A stretch of 64,000 nucleotides of DNA, from NCBI RefSeq assembly GCF_041262585.1, contig NZ_JBGCBZ010000022.1:62001-126000 (forward strand). Reading direction: 5' to 3'. Under the pieces are notes generated by a model. It searched no databases. It had not been told where the DNA came from and saw only the letters and a program-made list of their open reading frames with translations. Shown here piece after piece: positions 9,250 through 17,891 of the stretch. The position numbers were made by a program, and so were the translations under genes. Positions within the stretch are counted from its first letter, which is position 1; each line of letters opens with the position of its first letter. Source of the DNA: JAOEGB01 sp041262585. GTDB taxonomy: Bacteria; Actinomycetota; Actinomycetes; Streptosporangiales; Streptosporangiaceae.

Positions 9250-10121
9250 AGCGCACGCTCCTTGATGGCGCGGGCGGTCCGGGGGTCGAGCGCGTCCCGC
9301 AGCGTGTCGCCGAGGAAGTTGAACGCCAGGACCACGGTCAGGATGGCCAGGCCGGGGAACGTCGCGACCCACCAGCTGTCGAACACCTCCACACCAGAGG
9401 CGACCATCGCGCCCCATTCCGGGGACGGAGGCTTCGCGCCGAGGCCGAGGAACGACAGGCCGGACAGCAGCAGCAGCGCGGTGCCGATGTCGAGCGTCGC
9501 CAGCACCAGGACGGGGCCCGTGACGTTGGGCAGGACGTCGACCCGCAGGGACCGCCACGCGGAGAACCCGAGGAGCCGCCCGCTCAGCACGAACTCCCGC
9601 CCCCGCACGCCCAGCACGAGCCCGCGGGTCACGCGGGCGTAGGCCGGCCAGGCCACGACCAGCACGGCGAGCACGGCGTTGGTCAGGCTGGCCCCCAGGG
9701 CGGCCGCCACGACCATGGCGAGGATCACGGTGGGGAAGGCGAACACGAGGTCGGCCAGCCGCATGATCGTCTCATCCGCCCACTTGCCGACATATCCGGC
9801 GACGGCTCCCAGCAGACCGCCGATCAGCACCGACAGCGCCACGAGGAGCAGCGTGAGCGGGATCGAGACCCGCGCGCCGTACATCACCCTGCTGAGGACG
9901 TCCCGGCCGAGCTGGTCGGTGCCGAACCAGTGCCCGGAGCCCGGCGGCGCGAGCCGCGGCAGGTCCTGGGCGAGCGGATCGTGCGGCGCCAGCAGGGGAG
10001 CGGCGAGCGCGATCACGACCCAGGCGACCGCGACGACGCCCCCGGCGACCGCGAGGGGCTGCCGCCACGCCTCCGGCAACCGCGCGGTCAGACTCCCGCG
10101 GAGACCCGCACGTCGTTTCAC
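9246..10121 (-). CDS. Oligopeptide ABC transporter permease (DppC type)
   Basis: 291 residues; an N-terminal helix, the conserved HWFGTDQLGRDVLSR segment of DppC/OppC proteins, then five more helices with the EAA-loop-like region AAALGASLTNAVLAV and GLSFLGLGAKPPSPEWG near the end. These are hallmarks of the C-type permease subunit. The GTG start at 10121 overlaps the stop of the DppB gene by four bases. Longer upstream readings run through the DppB gene and are out of frame with it. Confidence 0.92.
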
Positions 10122-11203
10122 GAGACCCTCACTCTCGGGTCGATGACGCCGTACAGGACGTCGACGACGAGGTTGATGATCAGGTAGACCACGCCCACCA
10201 CCAGGCCGACGCCCATGACGGCGGGCAGGTCGAGGGTCGTGGCGCTCTTGTAGGCGTACTGGCCGACGCCGGGCCACGCGAAGACCGCCTCGACGAGGAC
10301 CGTGCCGGACAGCAGGCTGCCGAACGCGAGACCGGCCACCGTGATGATCGGCACGAGCGCCGGGCGCACGACGTACCGGAACAGGATCACCCGTCCCGGC
10401 AGGCCCTTCGCGCGGGCCGCGCGCACGTAGTCCTGCCCGAGCACCTCCAGTACCGCCGAGCGGGTGAAGCGGGTCAGCAGGCCGATCGTGTAGAGGGCCA
10501 GCACGAGCGCCGGGGCGATCAGGTGCCCGATTGCGGACGACAACACGTCCCACTGGCCCGCGAGCGCGGAGTCGATCGTGTACAGGCCCGTGACGTGCGG
10601 CGGAGCGGTCATGCCCGGGTCGATCCGGCCGCTGCCCGGCGTGATCTGCAGCCGGTAGAAGAAGATGTAGAACGCCACCAGCGCCAGCCAGAACGTCGGC
10701 ACCGAGATGCCCACCAGGCTGAGGACGCGCAGCACGTGGTCGGGCAGCCGGTCCCGGCGCAGCGCCGCGAACACGCCGAACGCCACGCCCAGCACGAGGG
10801 AGACCAGGATCGCGGCTCCCGCCAGCTCCAGCGTGGCCGGCACGAACTCGGCCAGGTCCTCGCTGACCGGGCGGTGGCTCTGCTGGCTCTCCCCGAGGTC
10901 GCCGTGGACCAGGCCGCCGAGATACAGCAGGTACTGCTGCGGGAGCGGCTTGTCGAGGCCGTGGTCCGCCCGCCACTGGGCCACGATCGCCGGGTCGCCG
11001 AGCGCCCGCTGGCCGAGGTTGGCCGACACCGGGTCGCCCGGGACCAGGTTGGTCAGGACGAACGTGACCAGCGTGATCCCGAGCGCAAGCAGCAGCGCGG
11101 TGACGGCCCTGCGGACCAGGAACCGGGCCAGCGGGCTCCTCTTGGTTCGCGCCTTACTCGGTGGCTTACTCGGTGGCTTACTTGGTGCCGAGGTCGGCGA
11201 CAT
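10118..11203 (-). CDS. Oligopeptide ABC transporter permease (DppB type)
   Basis: 361 residues; six helices with FLVRRAVTALLLALGITLVT at the start, the NLVPGDP motif after helix 1, VGISVPTFWLAL in the middle and the EAVFAWPGVGQYA motif near the end, all typical of DppB. The start ATG lies 26 bases inside the solute-binding-protein gene, so the N-terminus (SKPPSKPPSK) is encoded by the same 12-bp repeats that multiply the stop codon of the upstream gene. Confidence 0.9.
   Translation of the reverse strand: MSPTSAPSKPPSKPPSKARTKRSPLARFLVRRAVTALLLALGITLVTFVLTNLVPGDPVSANLGQRALGDPAIVAQWRADHGLDKPLPQQYLLYLGGLVHGDLGESQQSHRPVSEDLAEFVPATLELAGAAILVSLVLGVAFGVFAALRRDRLPDHVLRVLSLVGISVPTFWLALVAFYIFFYRLQITPGSGRIDPGMTAPPHVTGLYTIDSALAGQWDVLSSAIGHLIAPALVLALYTIGLLTRFTRSAVLEVLGQDYVRAARAKGLPGRVILFRYVVRPALVPIITVAGLAFGSLLSGTVLVEAVFAWPGVGQYAYKSATTLDLPAVMGVGLVVGVVYLIINLVVDVLYGVIDPRVRVS
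11154..11189. repeat. 12-bp tandem repeat spanning the stop codon of the binding-protein gene
   Basis: Unit (minus strand) TAAGCCACCGAG, two perfect copies and one degenerate. Every unit carries a TAA in the frame of the solute-binding-protein gene (11178-11180, 11166-11168, 11154-11156), while the other frame encodes the Ser-Lys-Pro-Pro repeats of DppB. Confidence 0.9.
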
Positions 11204-12779
11204 CGATGGTCCACACCGGGTTGTACGTGAGACCCGTGACGGAGGCGGCCGTCACGATGTTCTGGCTCGGCTGGATGAGCGGGATGAACGGGCCGGACGC
11301 GTTGAGCTTCGTCTGGATGTCCACGTAGGCCTGCTTCCGCGCGTCGTCGCCCACCGTGGTGGCCGCCTTCGCACCGGCCGCCTCCAGCTCCTTGTCCGCC
11401 CCGGCCTTCCACCCGGCCCGCAGGCCGACCAGCTTGCCGGGCAGGAACGCCAGGTAGTCGCTCGGGTCCGGGTAGTCCGGACCCCAGTACCACAGGCCGA
11501 GCTGCTCCTTGCCGTTGCGGTAGTTGTCCAGGGCCGTCGTGACCGGAGAGGGAGCCAGCTCCACGGTGATGCCGACCTCCTTGAGGTTGGCCTGGATCCG
11601 CTCGGCGACGGGCTGCAGGGACAGCCCGTTCACGGTCAGCTCGCTCGGGTACTCCAGCTTGACCGTCGGGTTCGACACGCCGCTCTCCTTGAGCGCGGCC
11701 TTGGCGCCCTCGACGTCGCGCTGGACGACCTGGTCCGCCGGCAGCGCGCCGAGCAGCATCGACGGGATCACGCCGGGGGCCTGCACCGAGCCCTCGCCCG
11801 CGAGCTCCAGCAGGCCCGGGTAGTCGAGGCCCTTGCGGACCGCCTCGGCGAACTTGGGGCTGGAGGTGACCTTGCTGACCGACGGGTCCTGGTTGGCCAG
11901 CAGGAACACCACGTTGGCCGAGGCCGTCTTGGTGACCTGGAGGCCGCCCGAGATGCCGGCGAGCTGGTCGCCCGACAGGTCGAGCGCGACCTGGCTGTCC
12001 CCGCGCTGGACGTTGAGCTTCTGCGTCGCCGCCTGAACGTTGCGGATGACGACCTTGTCGTAGACCGGCTTGCGGGCGCCCCAGTACTTCGCGTTCCGCT
12101 TCAGCACGACCTCGCTGCTCACGTTGAGCGACTCGATCGTGTACGGCCCCGAGCCCGCGGACGCGGAGTTCAGGTACTGCTCGGCCTTGTCGGCCGCGTC
12201 CGTGGTGGCCCCGTGCTCCTTGGCGACCTTGGAGTTGAGGATGCCGAGCGCGGGGTTCGGCAGGATGAACGGCAGCGCGGGGTTGGGAGCCTTCGACGTG
12301 AGCGTGATCGTCGTCTCGTCCGTCTTGGCGATCTCCACCCCGTCGAGCAGGAACGACGGCGTGCCCTTCATGTCGCGCACGCGGGTCAGCGAGAACACCA
12401 CGTCGTCGGCGGTGACGGGGGAGCCGTCGGCGAAGGTGGCGCCCTGCCGGAGCTTGAGCGTTAGCTTGGTGCCGTCGGCCGACACGTCGTAGGACTCGGC
12501 GAGGTCCGGCACCGGCTTGGTCAGGTCGCCGCCGTTGAAGGTCAGCAGCGTGTCATAGGCCGCCTTGCCGACGATCAGGCCGGTCGGCTCGTAGGTCCGC
12601 CCCGGGTCCGCGGTCTTGAGGTTGAAAGAGGTGTCGATCACGAGCGTCTTGCCCGCGCCGCCGCCCTGGGAGCTCTGGCTGCTGGACGAGCCGCCACCGG
12701 AGCAGGCGGCAAGAGCGAGGAAGCCGGTGAGCAGCACCGGCAGCAGGGCTGCCTGCGCCTGCCGCGAACGGGTCGCCAT
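11178..12779 (-). CDS. Oligopeptide/dipeptide-binding lipoprotein (SBP family 5)
   Basis: 533 residues. The first 25 form a lipoprotein signal peptide ending in LAACS, with Cys26 as the lipidated residue, followed by a Ser/Gly-rich linker. The rest is the SBP_bac_5 fold of DppA/OppA (ADPGRTYEPTGLIVGKAAYDTLL, DVVFSLTRV, LWYWGPDYPDPSDYLAFLPG). It captures peptides or related small molecules outside the membrane for the DppBCDF subunits encoded downstream. It is the first gene of the operon, and its promoter must lie in the 119-base region shared with the divergent Lrp-type regulator. Confidence 0.93.
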   Translation of the reverse strand: MATRSRQAQAALLPVLLTGFLALAACSGGGSSSSQSSQGGGAGKTLVIDTSFNLKTADPGRTYEPTGLIVGKAAYDTLLTFNGGDLTKPVPDLAESYDVSADGTKLTLKLRQGATFADGSPVTADDVVFSLTRVRDMKGTPSFLLDGVEIAKTDETTITLTSKAPNPALPFILPNPALGILNSKVAKEHGATTDAADKAEQYLNSASAGSGPYTIESLNVSSEVVLKRNAKYWGARKPVYDKVVIRNVQAATQKLNVQRGDSQVALDLSGDQLAGISGGLQVTKTASANVVFLLANQDPSVSKVTSSPKFAEAVRKGLDYPGLLELAGEGSVQAPGVIPSMLLGALPADQVVQRDVEGAKAALKESGVSNPTVKLEYPSELTVNGLSLQPVAERIQANLKEVGITVELAPSPVTTALDNYRNGKEQLGLWYWGPDYPDPSDYLAFLPGKLVGLRAGWKAGADKELEAAGAKAATTVGDDARKQAYVDIQTKLNASGPFIPLIQPSQNIVTAASVTGLTYNPVWTIDVADLGTK

Positions 12780-12898
12780 TCTGTGTCCTCCGAAAATGGG
12801 CCATGTAGACGTTTGGTCGCCGATCGTCCAGGATTGTCCGGCAGAAAGTCCAGCTCATAAGGCCAAGCCGAGACGAAAGTCACACGGAGGATTAGACG

Positions 12899-13549
12899 AT
12901 GACCGAAATGTCAAGGAACTCGGGCCAGGAGGGCGGCAGGCCTGGACGGATCGGCATCGGTCTCGAGCTCGACGACACCCACCTGAAGATCCTCGAAGTG
13001 CTCCGGGAGAACGGGCGGATCTCGGTGGCGGCGCTCGCCGAGCGGGTCGGCATCTCCCGGGCCAACGCCTACACGCGCTTCGAGGCGCTCCGCGCCGACG
13101 GCGCGATCAGGCGGTTCACCGCCGAGATCGACCACGCCCGCGTCGGGCTCGGCATCACCGCGCTGATCTTCGTGACCGTACGGCAGCAGATGTGGCGGCA
13201 GTTCCGCGCCCAGCTCGCCCAGATGCCCGAGGTGGAGTACTGCGCGATCACCACCGGCCAGCACGACGCCATGATCCAGGTCAGGGTGGCGGACGTGTCC
13301 GCCGTCCACACCATGGTCACCGAGAGGCTGGCCGGCATCCCGGCGGTCAAGGCCACCGAGACCGTCTTCATCCTCGACGAGGTGCTCAGGCGGCCCTACG
13401 TCCTGCCCAGCGACCTGCCCAAGGACCGGGGCGCCGGCCAGCCGCCGCGCCGGCTCGCCCCCGAGCCCGCGCAGGACCCGGTGCCGCTCGGCATGACCCG
13501 CTTCGTCGGCGCCGCCGAGGGCCGGGCCTCCCTGCGGAAGGAGCCCTGA
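12899..13549 (+). CDS. Lrp/AsnC family transcriptional regulator
   Basis: 216 residues: N-terminal winged helix-turn-helix (about residues 22-72, LDDTHLKILEVLRENGRISV with recognition helix SRANAYTRFEALRADG), then the RAM-type ligand domain (about 80-160, EVEYCAITTGQHDAMIQVRV). About 45 extra C-terminal residues, Pro/Arg-rich, are not part of the family. Strong GGAGG ten bases before the ATG. Divergent from the peptide-transport operon and so its likely regulator, probably responding to an amino acid or peptide product. Confidence 0.92.
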   Translation: MTEMSRNSGQEGGRPGRIGIGLELDDTHLKILEVLRENGRISVAALAERVGISRANAYTRFEALRADGAIRRFTAEIDHARVGLGITALIFVTVRQQMWRQFRAQLAQMPEVEYCAITTGQHDAMIQVRVADVSAVHTMVTERLAGIPAVKATETVFILDEVLRRPYVLPSDLPKDRGAGQPPRRLAPEPAQDPVPLGMTRFVGAAEGRASLRKEP

Positions 13550-13555
13550 GCCGGT

Positions 13556-13591
13556 GGTCAGGGGATCTCGGCGGGTCAGGGGATCTCGGCG
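13556..13591. repeat. 18-bp tandem duplication over a stop codon
   Basis: GGTCAGGGGATCTCGGCG occurs twice back to back. Each copy contains the TGA of the minus-strand gene in the same frame (13576-13578 is used; 13558-13560 is the spare). It fills the space between two convergent genes. Confidence 0.9.
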
Positions 13592-13935
13592 CACACGCTG
13601 ACGTGCGTCGCGTCGTCGCCGGCGAACTGGAACTCCTCGACCAGCCGCAGACCGCCGCCGGGCATGGTCTCGATGCGGCTGCTGCTCTGCCCGCCGGCGC
13701 GCTCGCCGTTCTTGAGCAGGTGGACGTAGGAAAGCTCGATCCGGTCGGCGTCGCGGGTGCCGACGAAGTGGCCGTGCACCACGGTGTCGCCGGCGTAGCT
13801 TCCCCAGATGACCCCACCGGACTCCTCGTATTCGAACCGGGTGGGATCGGCCGGGTCGACGGAGCTCGCCGTCGAGCTGACCATGACGAATCTGCGGCCG
13901 TTGAGGAGGTCCTTGTCATTTGCGACGTCGTTCAC
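13576..13935 (-). CDS. Small beta-rich protein of the family often mislabelled N-acetylglutamate synthase
   Basis: 119 residues from a GTG start. The pattern GRRF...YEESGGVIWGSYAGDTVVHGHFVG...YVHLLKNGE...GGGLRLVEEFQF is that of a widespread small (about 110 aa) protein family that databases often call N-acetylglutamate synthase without biochemical support; the predicted fold is a small beta barrel. There is no GNAT acetyltransferase motif. Function unknown. A longer upstream reading is open but begins inside the Uma2-like gene and has no start with a good ribosome site. Convergent with the Lrp gene. Confidence 0.7.
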   Translation of the reverse strand: MNDVANDKDLLNGRRFVMVSSTASSVDPADPTRFEYEESGGVIWGSYAGDTVVHGHFVGTRDADRIELSYVHLLKNGERAGGQSSSRIETMPGGGLRLVEEFQFAGDDATHVSVCAEIP

Positions 13936-13990
13936 GACACCGCATCGTGCCGGTCTTCCGCGAGAGTGCGACCCGGGCTGGACGTTTCTC

Positions 13991-14509
13991 TCACAATCGC
14001 TGTCGGGCGTAGTGATACGTCCAGGAAAGCTCAGCCGTACGAGGGGGGAAGGAGCAGGCCCGCCAGGCAGGCGCCGCGCCCGCATGGTGGCTCGGCGTGG
14101 CTCGGGCGTACTCGAAGACCTTGTCCACCCGGTCGTGCTGCTCGCTGCCGCTCCGGGGCGACACGATCTCGACCACCAGGAGCACGTCCGGAGCGTCGTA
14201 GGCTCGGGCCTTCCTCGCCCGCGCCGCCCGCGCCGCCTCGCCCTCGACGACCACGAGGTCGGGAACGCGCAGCGAGGGGCCGGTGTCGACGTCGACCGGG
14301 CCCCGGATGTAGACATCGGCGTCAACGGCCGTGGCCGCGTCCTCCAGGGCCCGCTCGAGGACTTTGCCCGCGTGGTCATGCCGCGTGCTCGGCCAGGGAG
14401 ACACGACGATCCATCCATTCACCAGCTCGCGACGCATTCCGTCATCGGGAAGCGCGTCCAGGTCGTCAACGGTGTAGGGACCGTACGGCCAGTCGGGTGC
14501 GGCGGTCAT
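13991..14509 (-). pseudogene. Uma2-family (DUF820) restriction-like nuclease, C-terminus replaced or frameshifted
   Basis: Residues 1 to about 135 are a clear Uma2 protein: TVDDLDALPDDGMRRELVNG, then SPWPSTRHDHAGKVL, PDLVVV and LLVVEIVSP, which hold the PD-(D/E)XK-type acidic residues, and DKVFEYARA. Where the family continues with a conserved GIPxYW segment and two more strands, this protein changes to an unrelated 35-residue low-complexity tail and stops. The start at 14509 (MTAAPDWPYG) is chosen for GAGG six bases upstream. Either the gene is decaying or the shortened protein is still folded. Uma2 genes are very numerous and often truncated in actinomycetes. Confidence 0.65.
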
Positions 14510-14689
14510 CGTCGTCCTCGGCACGGAGATCGTGGTAACGGCACGCATGCTCATCACCTTCCTTCCCAGTGTCGCAGGTCGTCGCGACGCCTCCCAGAGG
14601 CCGCACTGACCGCGTTTCGTGACATCTCGGTAGCCCTCTGTGTAGGAGGGTAATGGCCGGACGGTCTGAGGGTGGGGAGAACGGGGAGG

Positions 14690-15718
14690 TCAGCGGCCGA
14701 CGATTCGGGAAAGGGCGGCGAGGGCGGCGCCTCGTGCTCCGGCCATGTCGAGGTCCCGCACGAGTGCCACGGTGGCCACGCGCCGCTGCTCCTCCCGGAG
14801 CAGCGTGTGCTCGCGGACCGTCTCCAGGAACCACTCGCGGAAGTGCGGCGCCGCCTCGACCACGCCGCCGCCCAGGAAGTACGCGCTGGGGTCGGTGAAG
14901 TTGGCCGCGATCGTGAAGAGCCGGCCGATCGCCATCGCCTGCTGCTCGAAGACCTTGAGCGCGAGGGGGTCGCCGTTCTCGCCGTAGCCGCGCAGCAGCT
15001 TCGCTGCCTTCCCGATGGTCTCGACCCGGGCCAGCTCGTGATCGGGGAAGCGGGTCAGCCAGTAGGGCAGCAGGTTCTTCTCGATGCCCGTCAAGGAGGC
15101 GACGCTCTCGGCGTCGCCGATGAAGCCGCAGTTGCACTCGGGCAGCGGCTGCCCGTCCTCCAGCAGGCCGTGCAGCGGGATGTGGACGTGGCCGAGCTCG
15201 CCCGCCATCCCGGCCGCGCCCTTGACCACCTGCCCGGCCTCGATCACGCCGCCGCCGAGCCCGGTGCCGACGATCGCGGACACGGAGGAGTGCTCCCAGG
15301 CGTCCGCGCCGAAGTGCACGTGGTGGGCGTAGAGCGCGGCGGCGTTGCCGTCGTTGTTGTAGATCACCGGCACTTCCAGCCGGGCCTCCAGAGCGGCCCG
15401 GAAATCGAAGCCGTACCAGCCGGGATCGACGAAGTTGGTGGCGCCCTTCGAGGAGATCACGCCGTCCGCGCTCGCGGGCCCGGGGGTGTCCAGGCCCACG
15501 GCGCGCACCTGGGACAGCGACGTGCCGGTCACCTCCAGAATGTTGTCGAGCGCGTGGACGAGGCGCTCGACGGCCACCCCGGGGCCCTCCTTCACCAGGC
15601 TGGGGGTCTCGACCAGCCGGTCCACCAGGAACCGCCCCGACGCGTCGAGAACGGTCGCGTTGTTGCTGGTGCCGCCGTTGTCCAGGCCGACGACGACCCA
15701 GGACCCTGCATGTGCCAT
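14690..15718 (-). CDS. ROK family sugar kinase (glucokinase-like)
   Basis: 342 residues. The N-terminal phosphate loop GLDNGGTSNNATVLD, the catalytic aspartate in NNDGNAAA, the phosphate-2 motif IVGTGLGGGVI and the ROK motif GELGHVHIP are present. The zinc motif, usually CxCGxxGCxE, reads CNCGFIGDAES: the third cysteine is replaced by aspartate, so metal binding is altered or absent. No helix-turn-helix domain, so it is a kinase type rather than a ROK repressor. Likely cytosolic hexose phosphorylation with ATP; the sugar is not known. Monocistronic, divergent from the hemerythrin gene. Confidence 0.85.
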   Translation of the reverse strand: MAHAGSWVVVGLDNGGTSNNATVLDASGRFLVDRLVETPSLVKEGPGVAVERLVHALDNILEVTGTSLSQVRAVGLDTPGPASADGVISSKGATNFVDPGWYGFDFRAALEARLEVPVIYNNDGNAAALYAHHVHFGADAWEHSSVSAIVGTGLGGGVIEAGQVVKGAAGMAGELGHVHIPLHGLLEDGQPLPECNCGFIGDAESVASLTGIEKNLLPYWLTRFPDHELARVETIGKAAKLLRGYGENGDPLALKVFEQQAMAIGRLFTIAANFTDPSAYFLGGGVVEAAPHFREWFLETVREHTLLREEQRRVATVALVRDLDMAGARGAALAALSRIVGR

Positions 15719-15910
15719 GGGAGTTCCTTATGTCCGCGCGTGTCAGAGCGAAGACTACGAGACGACGGCTCCCAAGGCACAGGCGGGCGATCCCGGTCAG
15801 CGCTCCCCATTCTTTACTCGCCGTCTGGGCCTTGTGGGCGATTTGCCTTGTTTGGGCGGGTATGGACCTGCGAACCGGTGCAGCTACCCGATCTTCGAAG
15901 GGAGAGCCCC

Positions 15911-16507
15911 ATGGCCCATGTCCGCCAGGTTCCGGAGGTGATGCGGGAGGGCGACGTCATCGACCTCCTCCTGCACCAGCACGCCATGATCAGGGACCTG
16001 TTCGACGAGGTGGAGCGCGCGGCCCCGGAGCGGCGGCGTGAACCGTTCCGGCGGCTGGTTCGCCTGCTGGCCGTCCACGAGACGGCCGAGGAGGAGTTCG
16101 TCCACCCGTACGCCCGCCGCAAGTTCGAAGGCGGCGGCGCGGTGGTCGCCGACCGGCTGAAGGAGGAGAACGAGGCCAAGCGGCTGCTCTCCTGGCTGGA
16201 GCGGAAGGGCCCCATGGATCCGGAGTTCGCGGGCATCCTCGACCTGCTCCGCGTGGCGGTGCTCACGCACGCCCGTGCCGAGGAGCGTTACGAATTCACC
16301 CAGCTACGGGCGCACACCACCTCTGCGGAGCGCAGGGCGATGGCCGTGGCCGTGCGGGCGGCTCAGGCGCTCGGGCCGACCCACCCTCATCCCGGCGTGG
16401 AGTCGGCGACCAGGAACCTGCTGCTCGGGCCGCCGGTCGCCGTCCTGGACCGCGCCCGCGACATCATCCGCAACGCCATAGGCGTCATAGGCAGGGGCGG
16501 CGGCTGA
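15911..16507 (+). CDS. Hemerythrin HHE domain protein
   Basis: 198 residues. The HHE pattern is visible as His in LLLHQHAMIRDLFDEVE, VHETAEEEFVHPYARR and LTHARAEERYEF, giving the expected set of His and Glu ligands for a di-iron site in a four-helix bundle (about residues 15-145). A C-terminal extension (150-198) has no known domain. Likely oxygen, nitric oxide or redox sensing or iron binding. GGGAGAGC precedes the ATG at a good distance. Confidence 0.9.
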   Translation: MAHVRQVPEVMREGDVIDLLLHQHAMIRDLFDEVERAAPERRREPFRRLVRLLAVHETAEEEFVHPYARRKFEGGGAVVADRLKEENEAKRLLSWLERKGPMDPEFAGILDLLRVAVLTHARAEERYEFTQLRAHTTSAERRAMAVAVRAAQALGPTHPHPGVESATRNLLLGPPVAVLDRARDIIRNAIGVIGRGGG

Positions 16508-16533
16508 CAGGACATCCATCCAGACGTCCATGT

Positions 16534-16579
16534 CGTACGGCTCGCGCCTCCCGCCCGGATGGGGGACGCGAGCCGTACG
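16534..16579. terminator. Bidirectional hairpin terminator
   Basis: Perfect 13-bp arms CGTACGGCTCGCG and CGCGAGCCGTACG around a 20-base loop, in the 100 bases between the convergent hemerythrin and ferritin-like genes. No T-tract, as is usual in high-G+C actinomycetes. Confidence 0.75.
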
Positions 16580-16607
16580 AGCTGTGGAAGCCGCCGGAGG
16601 CTCGGGG

Positions 16608-17807
16608 TCAGTGCCGCCGGAGGCTCGGGAGGGGATGCACGCCCTCCGTCTCCAGCCGGTACTCCTCGCCGGCCTTGGCCCGGTTCTCGTCGATGACGCG
16701 CTCGCTGGGCGCCCGCTCGTCGTCGTGGATCTGCTCCTGCCAGCGCTGGAACCGCTCGTGCGCCTCCTGCACGTACCCCGTCCCGAGGGTCGTGTAGTCG
16801 ATCTGCGTGGCGATCAGCTCCCGCAGATACTCCTTGTTGGGCTCGAACCTCACCGGGGCCGGGAACCGCGGCGCGAGAACCTCCTTCGGGTCTCGGCCGT
16901 CGTGGCGCCGCATGAGCTCGGTGGCGATGCGCAGGTGCTCCAGCTCCATGTTGAGGTGCAGCTCCCAGATCGACCTCACCCTCCGGTCCGACTCGGTCTC
17001 GAGGAACGAGTAGTACATGTAGCACTCGTTGTACTCGTGGTTCACGAGCTGCTCCCACCACGTCTCGCCCGGATCCACCAGCGACTCGTAGTGCGTGACG
17101 TGCTCCTCCTCGATGAGGCCGATCTCCTGGTAGAGCTGACGGGCGATCGGCTCCATGTACTCGGGGCCGACGTTCATGTAGAAGTTCATGGTCTGCTGCT
17201 CAGCCGACATGATCGTCAGCGCGTGCAGCTTCGACAGCGGCGCGGTCGTGTTCTTGTCGTACGGCTCGCGCAGGTTGTCGATCGGATGCCGGTGGTGCAG
17301 CATCGTCGGCCGTCCCGGCATCACCTCGGTGAGCTGGTCGACGACCCTCTCGGCGCGGCGGTGCTCGATCAGCTCGAACAGGTTGGCGTACCGGTAGAGG
17401 TGGTCGAAGTCCTCCAGCACGCCGAACTCGTAGGCCTGCTTCAAATACGGATCGGGCTCCATCCGGGCCACCCAGGCGGTGAGGTCCACGGCCACCTGCT
17501 CGTAGGCGATCGTGGTCTCCAGGACCGACGCGAGCCCCGGCAGCAGCCAGTTGACCACCTTCTGCTGCTGGGCCTCAATGTAACGCGTCTCGGCGAGCTG
17601 CCGCCTGACCTCAGGGATCGTGCAGTGCCGTGCGAACTGGTGATTGAACAGGATCGCCTCGACCTCGATGCCGTTCATCGCGATGATCCGGCACCTCGTG
17701 TACGGATCGGCATGGTCGGGATCGATCGGCATCACGTCGAGTTCGCGCCAGTTGCGCACCTGCCGGTCCAGTGGGATCCCGCGTTCCTCCAATGGGTTGA
17801 AGGTCAT
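16608..17807 (-). CDS. Ferritin-like-fold hypothetical protein
   Basis: 399 residues, helical, with paired Glu/His motifs spaced as in di-iron helical bundles: ELIEHRRAERVV, GLIEEEHVTHYESL and HLNMELEHLRIATE. These suggest a ferritin-like domain covering roughly residues 130-330; the first 60 residues (IPLDRQVRNWRELDVMPI) are a conserved-looking N-terminal cap. I do not recognise a specific enzyme. The start at 17807 has AAGGAG seven bases upstream and is much better than the ATG 63 bases further up. The neighbouring hemerythrin gene is also a predicted di-iron protein, but the two are convergent. Confidence 0.7.
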   Translation of the reverse strand: MTFNPLEERGIPLDRQVRNWRELDVMPIDPDHADPYTRCRIIAMNGIEVEAILFNHQFARHCTIPEVRRQLAETRYIEAQQQKVVNWLLPGLASVLETTIAYEQVAVDLTAWVARMEPDPYLKQAYEFGVLEDFDHLYRYANLFELIEHRRAERVVDQLTEVMPGRPTMLHHRHPIDNLREPYDKNTTAPLSKLHALTIMSAEQQTMNFYMNVGPEYMEPIARQLYQEIGLIEEEHVTHYESLVDPGETWWEQLVNHEYNECYMYYSFLETESDRRVRSIWELHLNMELEHLRIATELMRRHDGRDPKEVLAPRFPAPVRFEPNKEYLRELIATQIDYTTLGTGYVQEAHERFQRWQEQIHDDERAPSERVIDENRAKAGEEYRLETEGVHPLPSLRRH

Positions 17808-17891
17808 CGTGCGGCTCCTTCCCGCGGTTGGGCTGGAACCGTCCACGTACCCCGACGCCGGGGGAGGCAACCTCCGTCCCTGGTCAACCGG

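Noticed and set aside
13576..13935. N-acetylglutamate synthase
   Set aside because: No GNAT motif; the label for this small family is a propagated annotation.
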